Below, one piece after another: positions 55,190 through 64,000 of a DNA stretch of 64,000 nt (position 1 is the stretch's first letter; every line of letters begins with the position of its first letter). The translations under genes and the position numbers were made by a program. The notes beneath the pieces were generated by a model, which saw nothing but the letters and a program-made list of their open reading frames with translations, made no database searches and was not told where the DNA came from. The stretch covers positions 69,616 through 133,615 of the forward strand of contig RDEW01000038.1 in NCBI GenBank assembly GCA_011109175.1. Reading direction: 5' to 3'. The stretch is from Dicyema japonicum. Lineage: Eukaryota > Dicyemida > Rhombozoa > Dicyemidae.

Positions 55190-55440
55190 CGAGATGTCTC
55201 AAAGGTGATTGGGACGAAATGGACAAGATTTTCGACTTCTTCAATTTCTTCTATTCAGCAAAGATGCTAGAAAGCACTAACCGATAAGCGGTATACGAAA
55301 TGACTCGTGTCAAGTTCAAAATGTTCCATTACCTAGAATTGACCACCAAAATATCATTTTAACATTGGGCTACACTTAGAAGCCATGACGTCCTTGAAAT
55401 CCATCGATTTTCCAGTTCATCTCCGTTTGTGTCACGAAAT
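55190..55440 (+). repeat. Diverged duplicate of 50.6-51.2 kb
   Basis: TCAAAGGTGATTGGGACGAA parallels ACAAAGGTGATTAGAACAAA at 50601, followed by similar ATTTCTTCT segments; ACACTTAGAAGCCATGA parallels 51137. The ORF is not conserved, so this is a pseudogene copy or an old repeat. Confidence 0.4.
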
Positions 55441-55705
55441 GCAATGAAGAGATTAAATTAATGAAATTTTCTTGATTTTTGAACAATAAAAAAGATTCAG
55501 ATTATCTAATGAAACTCGTAGATGCTCTTAAAATCTTCTATCCAAAAAGCATGTTCCCTGATTTTCTAAAAGAATATAATATTTTAGTAAAAATTAACTT
55601 TTGTTGTAATCTTTAAGTTTTTAGATCAAAAAATATTTAAATTAAAAATAAATAAAATTAAATTAATATCGCTAAGATATTTATACTTTTAAAAATATTG
55701 TAATA

Positions 55706-56115
55706 TGAATATTTCAACATTTCATCGGAAACCAGGGAATTCCTCAAATATTTAAAATTGTATCTATTTTATAAATTTCAGCAAAGTCCTCTTTATAAAT
55801 GGGAGAGCTACTTAAATGACACAGAATGGGCTTCTCGAAACGCCCATTTAAGAAACGCGGATCTGCGAATATGAATGATTATGAAAATAGACTCAAAAGG
55901 TCTAAAATGTAGTTTGAATATTGTAATTTAGTTATTCCTATTCGCCAGAATATTTGGGCAATAATATCTGCTTTGATTTCCGTCGATTCCCAGTCTCTCA
56001 GTTTAGGATTAAAGAACCTCGTCGAGGACTCAGATCAGATGAAATTCATTCGAACTCAAGTCAAAAATATCCTTAAAACTAAAATTAGTTTTAATAAAAT
56101 TAATAATTTAACCAG
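55706..56115 (+). CDS. Unidentified small protein with mini-introns
   Basis: Possible start MNISTFHRKPGNS at 55706; a 22-nt GT...AG intron (about 55761-55782) leads to QSPLYKWESYLNDTEWASRNAHLRNADLR. After a one-base shift comes MNDYENRLKRSK, a 23-nt intron (about 55908-55930) and IPIRQNIWAIISALISVDSQ, LKNLVEDSDQMKFIRTQVKN and a stop near 56131. The two small introns and amphipathic content suggest a genuine gene, but I cannot name the family, and the first exon contains an in-frame stop unless one base is shifted. Confidence 0.35.
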
Positions 56116-56194
56116 TCTTTTAAAATTTTAAATTAATTTCAAAATTCAAATTGACTTAACTGCTGAGAGTCTTTTTTACTACTACAAATAATAC

Positions 56195-56485
56195 TGCACT
56201 TGGCGCAGAGCCATATTACCTATAGCTCCACCCAGGCAGGAAACACTTAATTTATGTAAAGAACAGTTGTGATAACTAATCGTAGAGGGATTATTAAGGA
56301 ATGCTCTTCACTTCTTTTTTTTCTTTTTGTTGGTGTGAATCCTTTATAGATGATCCGGTTCCGAGTGAAATGTTCACTGATGACGGCGTTACTCGTCAAA
56401 CCAAGGCATCATAGATGCGGGAACCTTCAGTCGGAATATACAGTAGAGATTCGAACTAGGGGCCATAAGGCATTTTACCCAACAC
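56195..56485 (-). repeat. SINE-T copy
   Basis: GGCAGGAAACACTTAATTTA, AAAGAACAGTTGTGATAACT, GATGACGGCGTTACTCGTCA, GCATCATAGATGCGGGAACC, GAGATTCGAACTAGG (reversed B box). Head partly preserved. Confidence 0.7.
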
Positions 56486-56519
56486 TCTTAACACTCTTTT
56501 TTGCTAAAAATTTTAATTA

Positions 56520-56822
56520 TTGATCAACATTAGCGATAAATCATGCTCCAGCTGCCAAAAAAATTGCACATTGCTGCAGATAATTAAAATTTTTTGGTTC
56601 TGTAAGACCCATCCCCGTTCGCGGGAGTCACTGGGTTGCTTCGCGATTGCATACCACACGAGAAATCTTCTATGTGAAAATGAAAAAAAGTCTTCATATC
56701 AAAAAATTAAAAACAAAATAAAAAAATATGACTTAGAAGGCAGTAGTATCGACTTTGACTATTCAAAGTCTGTTTTAATTACTAACAGCGTTCACGAAGA
56801 TCCTCTGGTCGGGCTGAGATGA
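56520..56822 (+). CDS. Unidentified ORF, doubtful
   Basis: 100 codons, MINISDKSCSSCQKNC..., then LGCFAIAYHTRNLLCENE and a Lys-rich middle. Two Cys pairs near the start are suggestive but the spacing fits no named zinc finger. Starts directly after a SINE-T and ends where a LINE-A fragment begins. Confidence 0.25.
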   Translation: MINISDKSCSSCQKNCTLLQIIKIFWFCKTHPRSRESLGCFAIAYHTRNLLCENEKKSSYQKIKNKIKKYDLEGSSIDFDYSKSVLITNSVHEDPLVGLR

Positions 56823-56829
56823 GGTTTCC

Positions 56830-57316
56830 GACTCTTGAGGAGTATGAAGGACAAATGTCTGATTGCTTCAGAGGTTTCCACAACGAAAAAGGAAAACGTC
56901 ACATCACTGAGGTCTGCATACTTTCGACACTTGATGTTTCGGGCTTGTCATCGGCTAAACAGGTTTTGGCAGCATTCTGATGGAAAATCTCCTACGCGTG
57001 ATATCGAAGACTAGGGGTTTCTCAGCCGCAAACTGATAGATGGCCATTCAATGTTTTTCGCCTCGTCCGTGCGTATAGACGGGTTTGAGTACTGAATAGA
57101 AATCAACCTGTCCACGATTTTGTTTATGGCTTTATGCCTAGGGAACTTGTCGGTGCCCTTCCTGCAACCGGCTGGATGTAATTCAAAACCGTCAATCCGC
57201 TAACTGTACCGACGCATTAAAAATTAACCTAAAATCATTGAAAAGGGGTCTGAAAACCGCGTACGATCTGGATTCTTTGATATCATTGGTTAACAGTCGA
57301 GGACCTTGGAAGAGTT
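56830..57316 (+). pseudogene. LINE-A C-terminal fragment (decayed)
   Basis: The only clear block is NLKSLKRGLKTAYDLDSLIS, LVNSRGPWKS at 57210-57315, aligning with LKAMKKTLVSNDDLDSLRD at 30.75 kb. The preceding 350 bp is poorly conserved. Confidence 0.45.
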
Positions 57317-57440
57317 AGATGTTCACTGATGACGGCGTCACTCGTCAAACTAAAGCATCGTAGATGCGTGAAACCTTCAGCCGGAAAGTACAGCATTGAG
57401 ATTAGAACTAGGGGCCATCAGGACTCTTTTTCCACACTGC
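57317..57440 (-). repeat. SINE-T fragment (head half)
   Basis: GATGACGGCGTCACTCGTCA, GCATCGTAGATGCGTGAAAC, GCCGGAAAGTACAGCATTGA, GGGGCCATCAGGA. The 3' half is missing. Confidence 0.65.
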
Positions 57441-57863
57441 AGGGCTCTTTCCCCAAACTGCTCAACCTTCCAAAATTCTAAACGTGTAAATTGTTTCATT
57501 CTATCTTTCCACTCGAAAACTGATAAACTTATATGATCAGAGTCATTCATGTTGACTTTTTGCAAAGCAGTGAGCATTGTTGAACGTAATTTTCAGAATG
57601 AGGCCAGAACCAAAAATACACCATATTCAATCCCCTTGCACAGTTCGTGTTTCCTCTTTAGGTCTTCAATGTCTAGCTGCAACTATGGAGCCATTTTAGT
57701 AAGACAAATAGATAGCTTTGGGGTATAAGGTCGTAGCAATGATGGAGATAACGGTGATCCTTGTGGGACTTTATTTTTGGGAGTCAAATATGATTAAGTC
57801 ACTTTTAATGGAGGAAACAGAAATGTATTGACAATTTTAACAAATCCAGTTAAGTCAAGATAT

Positions 57864-59499
57864 TTAAATATTTCTGATTGATTTTTCAAATTGGTAAATC
57901 TGCTCTTTGATATTCTTGAGATTCTTCATGAGCTCTTTAGAACGAGAAGTCGAATTCATAACATTTTTTAGAATTTGCATATCAATCTGCTCGGTGGGAG
58001 TTTCAACGGCGTTTTCGTTCAGTCCAATTGTGACCTAAACTGTTATGGTTATGTAAACCTTATAAAGCTGCCTTTCAATGTTTCGCAGCTTTGCTTTCAG
58101 ATTTTTGATGTCATTTTGATATCCTTCTATTTCTAGATTTCGCCTCTTTTCAAGTTCCTGATACCTCTGGGTCATAATTTTCAGTTTATTCTGAACATTA
58201 TCAGTTTTGGACTTGAAAATTATTCAAATTAAAAAAACTTGGAATATCGATTTCGTCATGTCGGTTTCTTCCTTATAAATTGAAACCTGCTCTTCCAATG
58301 AGATCACCTGCTGTCGATACATATCGGCTAGTCGATTGGCCTGATCACATTGGTTTGTGATTTCCTTGAAAATTTATCTAAAAATAACCTCGAGCTCTTT
58401 TCTGAGTTTGGCTCTACTTCCGGATTTATCCCAGAAGATATTTCTAGAGGAGGCTTAATCTGATATTTTATATCGTATTTGTGCTTGCAGGCGTCCAACT
58501 GCTGTAATAAGCGATCTTTCTCAGAGATCCACTGCTTTTCCTTGGACCGACATTCCTGTCTTAAGTCAATAAAATCTTTTGTGGCTGAATACATTAATTT
58601 TTGAGATTTATTCACCCTAAAGTTCAAATAAGAGTGAATTACTTGGTTACTAATTCTTTGATCCTCTCTGTGTCCTTTCTTCTCTGTGCATCAAACTCCT
58701 GCTGTTTGATTCTTTTGTCACTGAGGAATGACTCGTTGAGTTCCTTTGAGATTTGAGTCTGTTGCTCTAATTGAATCTAAATCATTTCTTTTTCGATTAC
58801 TTGCAATGCTTTTAGCTTATTTTGAAGAATTTCATTCTCAAAATTTGATCTAAACTTGTCATCCGTTCTAGTAGGTTCTTTACAGTCTAAAAGTTCTACA
58901 TTAATAGTACTATCAGGTTTCCGACTCATTTTTAGAGCCTTACTCAATTTTGCGACATTTTCATTGGCACCATTTGCTTATTTGGCGGGTTTTTGAGAAA
59001 AAATGTAATCTCCCCTTCAGTTTTTCCACAGAAAGTTAGTAAATGTTGTATCTTCTTTTTATCTTCGAATTCTTTGATCTAAGGTTGGTCAACACTGTAG
59101 ACCTTTAAACGGTCGTTTTCAGAATATAGTTTGAGCACATGCTCACGTTCTCACGTTCTTGAAACAAGTATAATTTGCATGTCGCTTAACGCTTTTTTGA
59201 GTTCATTAATTTCATCATTTCGTTGTATCAAGTCGAATTCTAATTTTTGCTAAGCTTTAAATACGATGGAGACCTGATCAGAAAATTTATCTTGCAAGGC
59301 ATCCAGTTTCGTGTGAAATCGTTCGTTTTCCTCATCATAGTCGGAAATTTTCTTTCTGTAAAAACTCTAATAGTTCCTTTGAAGGACGTAAATATCCTTC
59401 AATGTTAACAACCATGGAACCCAGTCTGTCGTTGATAGATAGCATGCACCGATCACCTGTTTCACCGTTTTCAACCTCCACTTGGTTATCAACTTTCAT
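57864..59499 (-). CDS. CCDC77: CCDC77, centrosomal coiled-coil protein
   Basis: Coiled-coil protein; human CCDC77 localises to centrosomes, fitting ciliated animals. Start at 59499 (MKVDNQVEVENG). Matches in order: LRPSKELLEFLQKK (human LHPSKELLEYYQKKM), QKLEFDLIQRNDEINELKKALSDMQ (human [25 protein letters not shown]), REREHVLKLYSENDRL, IKEFEDKKKIQHLLTFCG, GEITFFLKNPP, KLMYSATKDFIDLRQE (human ELLYESTKDFLQLRSE), KEKQWISEKDRLL, YRQQVISLEEQV, IMTQRYQELEKRRNLEIEGY, IKNLKAKLRNIERQLYK. Introns include 59273-59250, 59102-59079, 58800-58777 and 27- and 24-nt ones near 58235 and 58035. A one-base break follows LEFLQK (about 59362), another region near 59150 and an unresolved exon around 58960. Stop at 57864-57866. 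Confidence 0.82.
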
Positions 59500-60184
59500 T
59501 TATATCAAGTAATCCGTAAGGACCACAATTTAATAAAATTTCTATGGAAATAGTATTTTTTAGAAAATATTTTTTGATAATATTTAATATTCACGATAAA
59601 TCATTTAAAAGAATATTTAAATAAAACAAATAAAAATTTTAATTTAGGTGTCTATAATGGAAATATAAAAATACCTTTCACGAAAAACTAAAATCTTGTG
59701 AATCACCTTCGACACACACATGTCCTTTTCCTCTCATGTCGACGTCATGTCTGAAGCTGCTAAAGAAAGCTATTGATAATCAAATCTATTTTTGGTGGCA
59801 TTAAAACTCCTTTTCCAGTTAAAATTGAAATTATTGTAAAAACAATTCATTGAGCCAACTGTCAGCTATGCTTGTACATGATAGGGAATCAATCTGTCCT
59901 GGACGAACAAATAAAAAATCAGCGACATTTAGTCATTGACAGCCACTACTACTAGTAATCTCGGGAAACTAGAAAAACAAATCCTCATCACTTGAAGGCC
60001 TTATCCGACAAAATGGAAATGGATTTGCTTCTCTGTGTAAACAGTACAACTCCCAACAGTACACAGCCAAGACGTGTCTTATGAGAAGGGTATATATCAT
60101 CCCTCTCCAATTTCTATTCCCCAAATCATTACGCCCACAGAGAAGTTGCTTTGGTTCCCAGAAGGCGCACAAAGAGAAGATAAG
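59500..60184. other. No gene; possible decayed 5' part of the 18S segment from about 60130
   Basis: 59500-59690 is AT-rich CCDC77 upstream sequence. 59700-60130 has no recognised feature. From 60137 GAAGTTGCTTTGGTTCCC vaguely resembles 18S helix 7-8 sequence, too weak to annotate. Confidence 0.3.
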
Positions 60185-60861
60185 AAATCTGATATCTAGA
60201 GCTAATACATGCGTAAAGCTCATTAAAGCGCAATTATTAGAATTAGTTGAATTTGCTGATCACCGGGATATCCAGTGACATATCAATTAGATGTCCGCCC
60301 CATCAATTGTTGACGGTGAGGTAGTGGCTTACCGTTGTTACAACGGGCAACGGGGAATCAGTGTTCGATTCCGGAGAGGGAGCATGAGAAATGGCTGCCA
60401 GATCTATGGATTGCAGCAGGTGCGGAAATTATCCACTTTTGGCATAAAGAGATGATGATGATAAATAACGGATCTGGCCATTTGTTTAGAGATCGTAATG
60501 AAATAATCGTAAAAGCTTTAATGAAGGCAATTGGAGGGCAAGTCTGGTGCCAGCAGCCGCGGCAATTTCAGTTCCAATAGTGTATACTAAAGTTGATGCA
60601 GTTGAAAAGCTCGTAGTTGGATCTCGGTTTTGTGTGTAATACATGCAAGTAAACCATTGATGTAGTTAGTCTGTGGCTTTACCTTGAACAAAATAGAGTC
60701 CTTAAGGCAAGCATTCTGCTTGAATATTTCAAGATGGAATAATAGAAAAAGACTTTTCTATTGGTTAACAGTAGCAAAGTAATGATTAACAGAGACAGAC
60801 GGGGGCATTCGTATTGCACCGCATGAGGTGACATTGGTAGACCAGTGCTGAACGTACTACA

Positions 60862-60900
<39 letters not shown>

Positions 60901-61047
60901 GAAAGTTGGAGTACCGAAGTCAATTAGATCTCGTCGTAGAGTTAACTATAACCAATGCCAACTAGTACTCCGCTAATAAGTTTTTGTACATTAGGGGTTG
61001 CTTCCGGAAACCAAAGTCTTTGGGCTCCGGGGAAGTATGGTTGCAAA

Positions 61048-61096
<49 letters not shown>

Positions 61097-61351
61097 GCGG
61101 CTCAATTTGACTCAACACAGAAAAACACAGTAAGGATTGACAGACTGATAGCTTTTTCTTGATACTGTGGGTAGTGGTGCATGGCCGTTGTTGGATGGTG
61201 GAGTGATCTGTCTGGTTAATTACGAACGAGACTCAAACCTACTTACTAGTTGTTCGATTCTAGTCGTTCAACTTCTTAGAGGGGTCAATGTTTAAAACAC
61301 TTAAAAGTGAGCAATAACAGGTCTGTGATTGTTCTTAGACGTTCCGTGGAG
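60185..61351 (+). rRNA. 18S rRNA-like segment, 3'-truncated, probably a pseudogene
   Basis: Recognisable eukaryotic SSU rRNA in order: CTAGAGCTAATACATGC (60196), GGGGAATCAGTGTTCGATTC (60352), GGAGAGGGAGCATGAGAAAT, GGAGGGCAAGTCTGGTGCCA then GCAGCCGCGG (universal 530 loop, 60545), GCTCGTAGTTGGATCTCGG, GCGAAAGCATTTGCCAAGGA, AACTTAAAGGAATTGACGGA (61046), GGAGTGGAGCCTGCGGCTCA, GGTGGTGCATGGCCGTT-like, AATAACAGGTCTGTGAT (61313). It stops at GACGTTCCG, well before the decoding-site 3' end. Core differences argue against function: TTCAGTTCC for the usual TTCCAGCTCC, a shortened TTTGGGCTCCGGGGAAGTAT and deletions in GGTTAATTACGAACGAG. Real dicyemid 18S genes are also divergent, so a partial functional gene cut by assembly cannot be excluded. 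Confidence 0.85.
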
Positions 61352-61784
61352 AAAAGTTCACGACGTTCTGTCACATGCCGTGCCGGCACTACGAATCCTC
61401 GGACTTGAAATAAACATAAAGAATCGGAGCTAATAAATATCACATACTCGGAGAGTGATTTTATCAACGTGGTCGAGTCTTTCAATTCGATACTACTGGA
61501 ATTACTGTAGTACCCAGAGCGGACATACTTTCTTGAATGCCCACTTGATGAAAAGGAACTGCGGAGCCATCTATAAACAAAAGAGATGAACTCTCTAGAG
61601 TCACGGAGAAACTCTCCTAACTCGAAGGTCATACAGCGTTCTTCCTTTTGAAGAATAGCATCGGCTTTCCCAAACTCATATATGCTCTCCAATGTTCTCC
61701 CTGCTTCAAACATCGTGACAACCTCCTGTCACTGGATAGGAATTGAGAAAATCAGCTGAATTGCTTCTAAACATCCACTTTGAT
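61352..61784. other. Unidentified sequence joining the 18S segment and a retroelement
   Basis: Not rRNA. A 142-codon minus ORF (61713-61285) begins MFEAGRTLESIYEFGKADAI and runs into the 18S segment, so at least its end is fortuitous. No family recognised. It could be the 5' part of the retroelement downstream or a different insertion. Confidence 0.35.
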
Positions 61785-62765
61785 GTGCCGAGTTGGAACC
61801 AATGCAAGCTTCCTACACGCCTAGGAGAACGGGTCTCAGGTCTGCGCGGAGATCGCCTTTCCAGCATATGTGTCATCGCTCTCAAGTGGAAGCCTTTTGG
61901 TCCAAGATATCCTACGTTTTCCAACCGGACTTTCTTGGGAAAGAGTCTTCGACGAAGCTCGTAGCGAATGGTATGAAACTGGTTTGGATATGCCGAACGA
62001 TCCTTTGAGGCAACATGAGTGGATGATATCTACTCCGAGAATATCTTCGACCAGCATCGTCTTGCATGTCTCGTGTCCGCCGCCAACCATGGGAGCGGAA
62101 CGTGGCTGGATGCACTCCCGTATTCCTCCCTGGGGACCCTTTTGGACGATGACTGTATTCGGATTGGGATTGCACAACGCCTGGGAGTTGATGTTTGCGT
62201 CGAACACCAATGTCGTTGTGGAGAGATCGTCGATACCAAAGGGCTACACCGCTCTCGTGCAAAAGGAGTGCGGGCAGAGCATCCCGCCATGCTACTATGA
62301 ACAACATTGTCATGCGAGCTCTTGAAGCGGCAGGCTTCCCGGCAGTACTGGAGCCTGTGGGATTTGACCGCGGAGATGTGGAAAAGACCGGATGGGTTAA
62401 CTATCTTTCCGTTCACTGAGGGAAAATCGCTCGTATGGGACTGCACTGTTGTGGATTCTTTCTCGAACTCGATGATACTCAGCTCGGCGCAGTCCGCTGA
62501 ATAGGCAGCCGATCTGGACGAGAAAATCAAGATTAAAAAATATGGCGAAATTGGAGACCGTTACCGTATTGTACCGGTGGCAATCGAGACGTCTGGTGCG
62601 GCCGGAAGTATTACAGTCTCTTTCCTAAAGGAAATCGGGGGAAATTGGCCCACCACAAGAAAGACGTGCGGGAAGCGGTCTGGCTGAGGCAACGAATTGG
62701 TATCGCAGTTGTCCGCGGAAACGCTTACTCCGTGATGTCAGCAGCCGCTTTCCCCCATAGTTAAT
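61785..62765 (+). pseudogene. Non-LTR retroelement, family 1, 3' end with PD-(D/E)XK-like domain
   Basis: Plus-strand C-terminal region in shifting frames: HRLACLVSAANHGSGTWLDALPYSSLGTLLDDDCIRIGIAQRLG, then VCVEHQCRCGEIVDTKGLH (zinc-like Cys/His), MNNIVMRALEAAGFPAVLEPVG, KSLVWDCTVVDSF, KIKKYGEIGDRYRIVPVAIETSGAAGSI and RGNAYSVMSAAAF. In intact relatives the segment runs ..KRPDG.....LVWD.T...KY...VPVAIET, a pattern I read as a PD-(D/E)XK nuclease core. Frame breaks near 61970, 62320, 62390 and 62680. Same family as 1.14-3.7 kb. The 5' RT part is not present here. Confidence 0.7.
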
Positions 62766-62861
62766 AAATAATATTTTGTTGTTAATAAATTTTTCACATG
62801 TTAAAAAAAATTTAGTAATTAAATTAACTATTGGTGTTCTTGGGTTAATAATAATTGAAAA

Positions 62862-63158
62862 AATGGCGCCGTGTCATAAATGCCGGACAAAAAGGCCTGA
62901 TGGCCCCTAGTTCGAATCTCGCTGCTGTATATTCCGGCTAAAGGTTCCACGCATCTACGATGCTTTGGATTGACGAGTGACGCCGTCATCAGTGTATACT
63001 TCACTGTCCATAAAAGACTCACACAACAAAAAGAAAAAAAGTAGTAAAGAGCATTCTTTAGTTCTCCCTTTCTACGATTAGTTAGCATAAATATTCTTTA
63101 CATAAATAAAGTGCGTCCTGCCTATGCGGAGCTCTCATGAAAAGGCTGTTATTATAAA
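62862..63158 (+). repeat. SINE-T, full-length copy, sense orientation
   Basis: Head with B box (CTAGTTCGAATCTCGCTGC), TTCCGGCTAAAGGTTCCACG, GACGAGTGACGCCGTCATCAG, CTACGATTAGTTAGCATAAA, AATAAAGTGCGTCCTGCCTA and TGCGGAGCTCTCATGAAAAG, ending GCTGTTATTAT. Compared with 48.2 kb the GCTATAAAATATTATG segment of the tail is deleted. Confidence 0.8.
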
Positions 63159-63458
63159 TTGAAAAAAATATGAAAATAAAATCCTTGTCTATAAATATTC
63201 TTTTAAAAGAACATCATGAATATAGGAAAAGATTACTTGTCACATTCGTTAACTCATACTTTAAAAACCATTTTCACTTCTCACAGGTAGTCTGGCTCAC
63301 ATTCATGTAATTGAAAACACCTTCAAGGTTTTCGGATAGAAGATTTCCATTCGATCGATACCGTCGTCCTTCGCATAGTCCAAACTAGAAAAAACAAAAA
63401 AAAACGTGACACAGTCAGTAGACGTCAGTGACAAAATTTAAACCTAAATAAAGAAATC

Positions 63459-63683
63459 ATGTGTAACATTACAAAGCATATAAAAACGCTTGAAAGCTGT
63501 TCTGGAAAAACATCTCTTTCACCGCGATATGGTTTCAAGAAGTACTCTAAACACTTAAATTCAAACCGCAAGACAGATCCCAATGACCTTATGAAAGACT
63601 ATGTGAAAGCAGCTATAGACCACATTCCAAAAACTTGGATCTTTGTCCATGTTGTAAAAAAGGGATTTAAAAAATTTGCATAA
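63459..63683 (+). CDS. Unidentified small ORF
   Basis: 74 codons: MCNITKHIKTLESCSGKTSL, SPRYGFKKYSKHLNSNRKT, then VKAAIDHIPKTWIFVHVVKK, GFKKFA stop. Basic, no domain recognised; no flanking mini-intron found. On the minus strand the preceding 150 bp reads LDYAKDDGIDRMEIFYPKTL, which could be an exon of another gene. Confidence 0.3.
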   Translation: MCNITKHIKTLESCSGKTSLSPRYGFKKYSKHLNSNRKTDPNDLMKDYVKAAIDHIPKTWIFVHVVKKGFKKFA

Positions 63684-63734
63684 TTCTCTATGACCTATCC
63701 ACAGTGCATTCAGCCATCAGGAAATGAATAAATC

Positions 63735-64000
63735 GTCGTTCTAGGGATCAGACAACATCTTTTTTCTTAAACTAAAAGCCTGGGTTTATCCACGATAGAA
63801 GCAATAACTAAGATATTTAATTTTTCGTTGAACAAAAACAAGATTTCGTTGCTATGGAAGAAATCATTAAATTACCCTATTTTGAAAAAACAAACCACCC
63901 AGTTTTTCTCCTTCTATCGGCCGGTCTCCATCATCTGTGCGCTGTCACGTGTTTTAGAAAAACTGGTCCTTCAAAAGATCTGTCTGTCCAATGCACTTCC
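63735..64000 (+). pseudogene. Jockey-type LINE reverse transcriptase start, runs off the window
   Basis: Linker then FSFYRPVSIICALSRVLEKL, VLQKICL, matching SSYRPVSIICVLSKVLEKLV at 5.34 kb. Truncated by the window end. Confidence 0.6.

Noticed and set aside
61285-61713. 142-codon minus ORF MFEAGRTLESIYEF...
   Set aside because: Its last codons lie in the antisense of the 18S-like segment, it has no recognisable domain and no intron partners; treated as fortuitous.
62030-62530. 166-codon minus ORF and other minus ORFs at 61.8-62.5 kb
   Set aside because: Antisense of the family-1 retroelement C-terminal region, which aligns with known family blocks on the plus strand.

Overview
The window looks like nuclear DNA of a metazoan with extremely short introns, most likely a dicyemid mesozoan (Dicyema or a relative). 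At least twelve conserved animal genes can be read through only if GT...AG introns of about 21-39 nt (mostly 22-26 nt) are removed. Dicyemids are the animals known for introns of this size. The gene set is ordinary animal: DLG-type MAGUK, NUDCD1, MAST kinase, CSRP/MLP-type LIM protein, COQ3, PPIL2, EXOSC3, 14-3-3, TOMM40, a ubiquitin-like-domain protein and CCDC77. There is no prokaryotic or plasmid signature and no operon. The species call is an inference from intron size, not from a database match.

Layout. 0-1 kb: 3' end of a DLG-family gene. 1-6.5 kb: broken retroelements. 6.2-12.2 kb: LTR-like and SINE sequence with one unidentified ORF. 12.2-13.6 kb: NUDCD1 (minus). 13.9-16.4 kb: an R4/Dong-type element (minus). 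17.8-20.8 kb: MAST kinase (plus). 20.9-25.8 kb: nested LINE and SINE fragments and a TA-flanked MITE. 26.5-27.1 kb: LIM protein (minus). 28.7-31.1 kb: a nearly full-length but broken APE-type LINE. 31.8-32.6 kb: COQ3 (minus). 32.8-34.9 kb: LINE fragments. 35.3-38.2 kb: PPIL2 (plus) and EXOSC3 (minus), convergent. 38.3-40.3 kb: Jockey remnants. 42.6-44.4 kb: 14-3-3 (plus) and TOMM40 (minus), convergent, 33 bp apart. 44.9-48.3 kb: LINE and SINE sequence plus a lysine-rich ORF. 48.9-49.6 kb: a double-PHD plus SAM protein. 50-57 kb: SINE-rich with small unidentified ORFs and, at 53.4-53.9 kb, the ubiquitin-like protein. 57.9-59.5 kb: CCDC77 (minus). 60.2-61.35 kb: a truncated 18S rRNA-like segment. 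61.8-62.8 kb: the 3' end of another retroelement. 63.7-64 kb: start of a Jockey reverse transcriptase that runs off the window.

The genes are housekeeping or structural (RNA processing, mitochondrial import, ubiquinone synthesis, cytoskeleton and polarity, signalling) and are compact islands in a dense repeat landscape. The repeats fall into families: (1) an RT family with a C-terminal PD-(D/E)XK-like nuclease region; (2) Jockey-type LINEs; (3) an APE-type LINE I call LINE-A; (4) R4; (5) two tRNA-headed SINE families, SINE-T and SINE-P; (6) a short hairpin-bearing repeat; (7) a TA-flanked MITE. SINE-T shares its 3' tail with LINE-A, which suggests LINE-A supplies its retrotransposition machinery. 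Several conserved genes carry one-base frameshifts, often in homopolymers, so part of the apparent breakage may be assembly error rather than gene decay.
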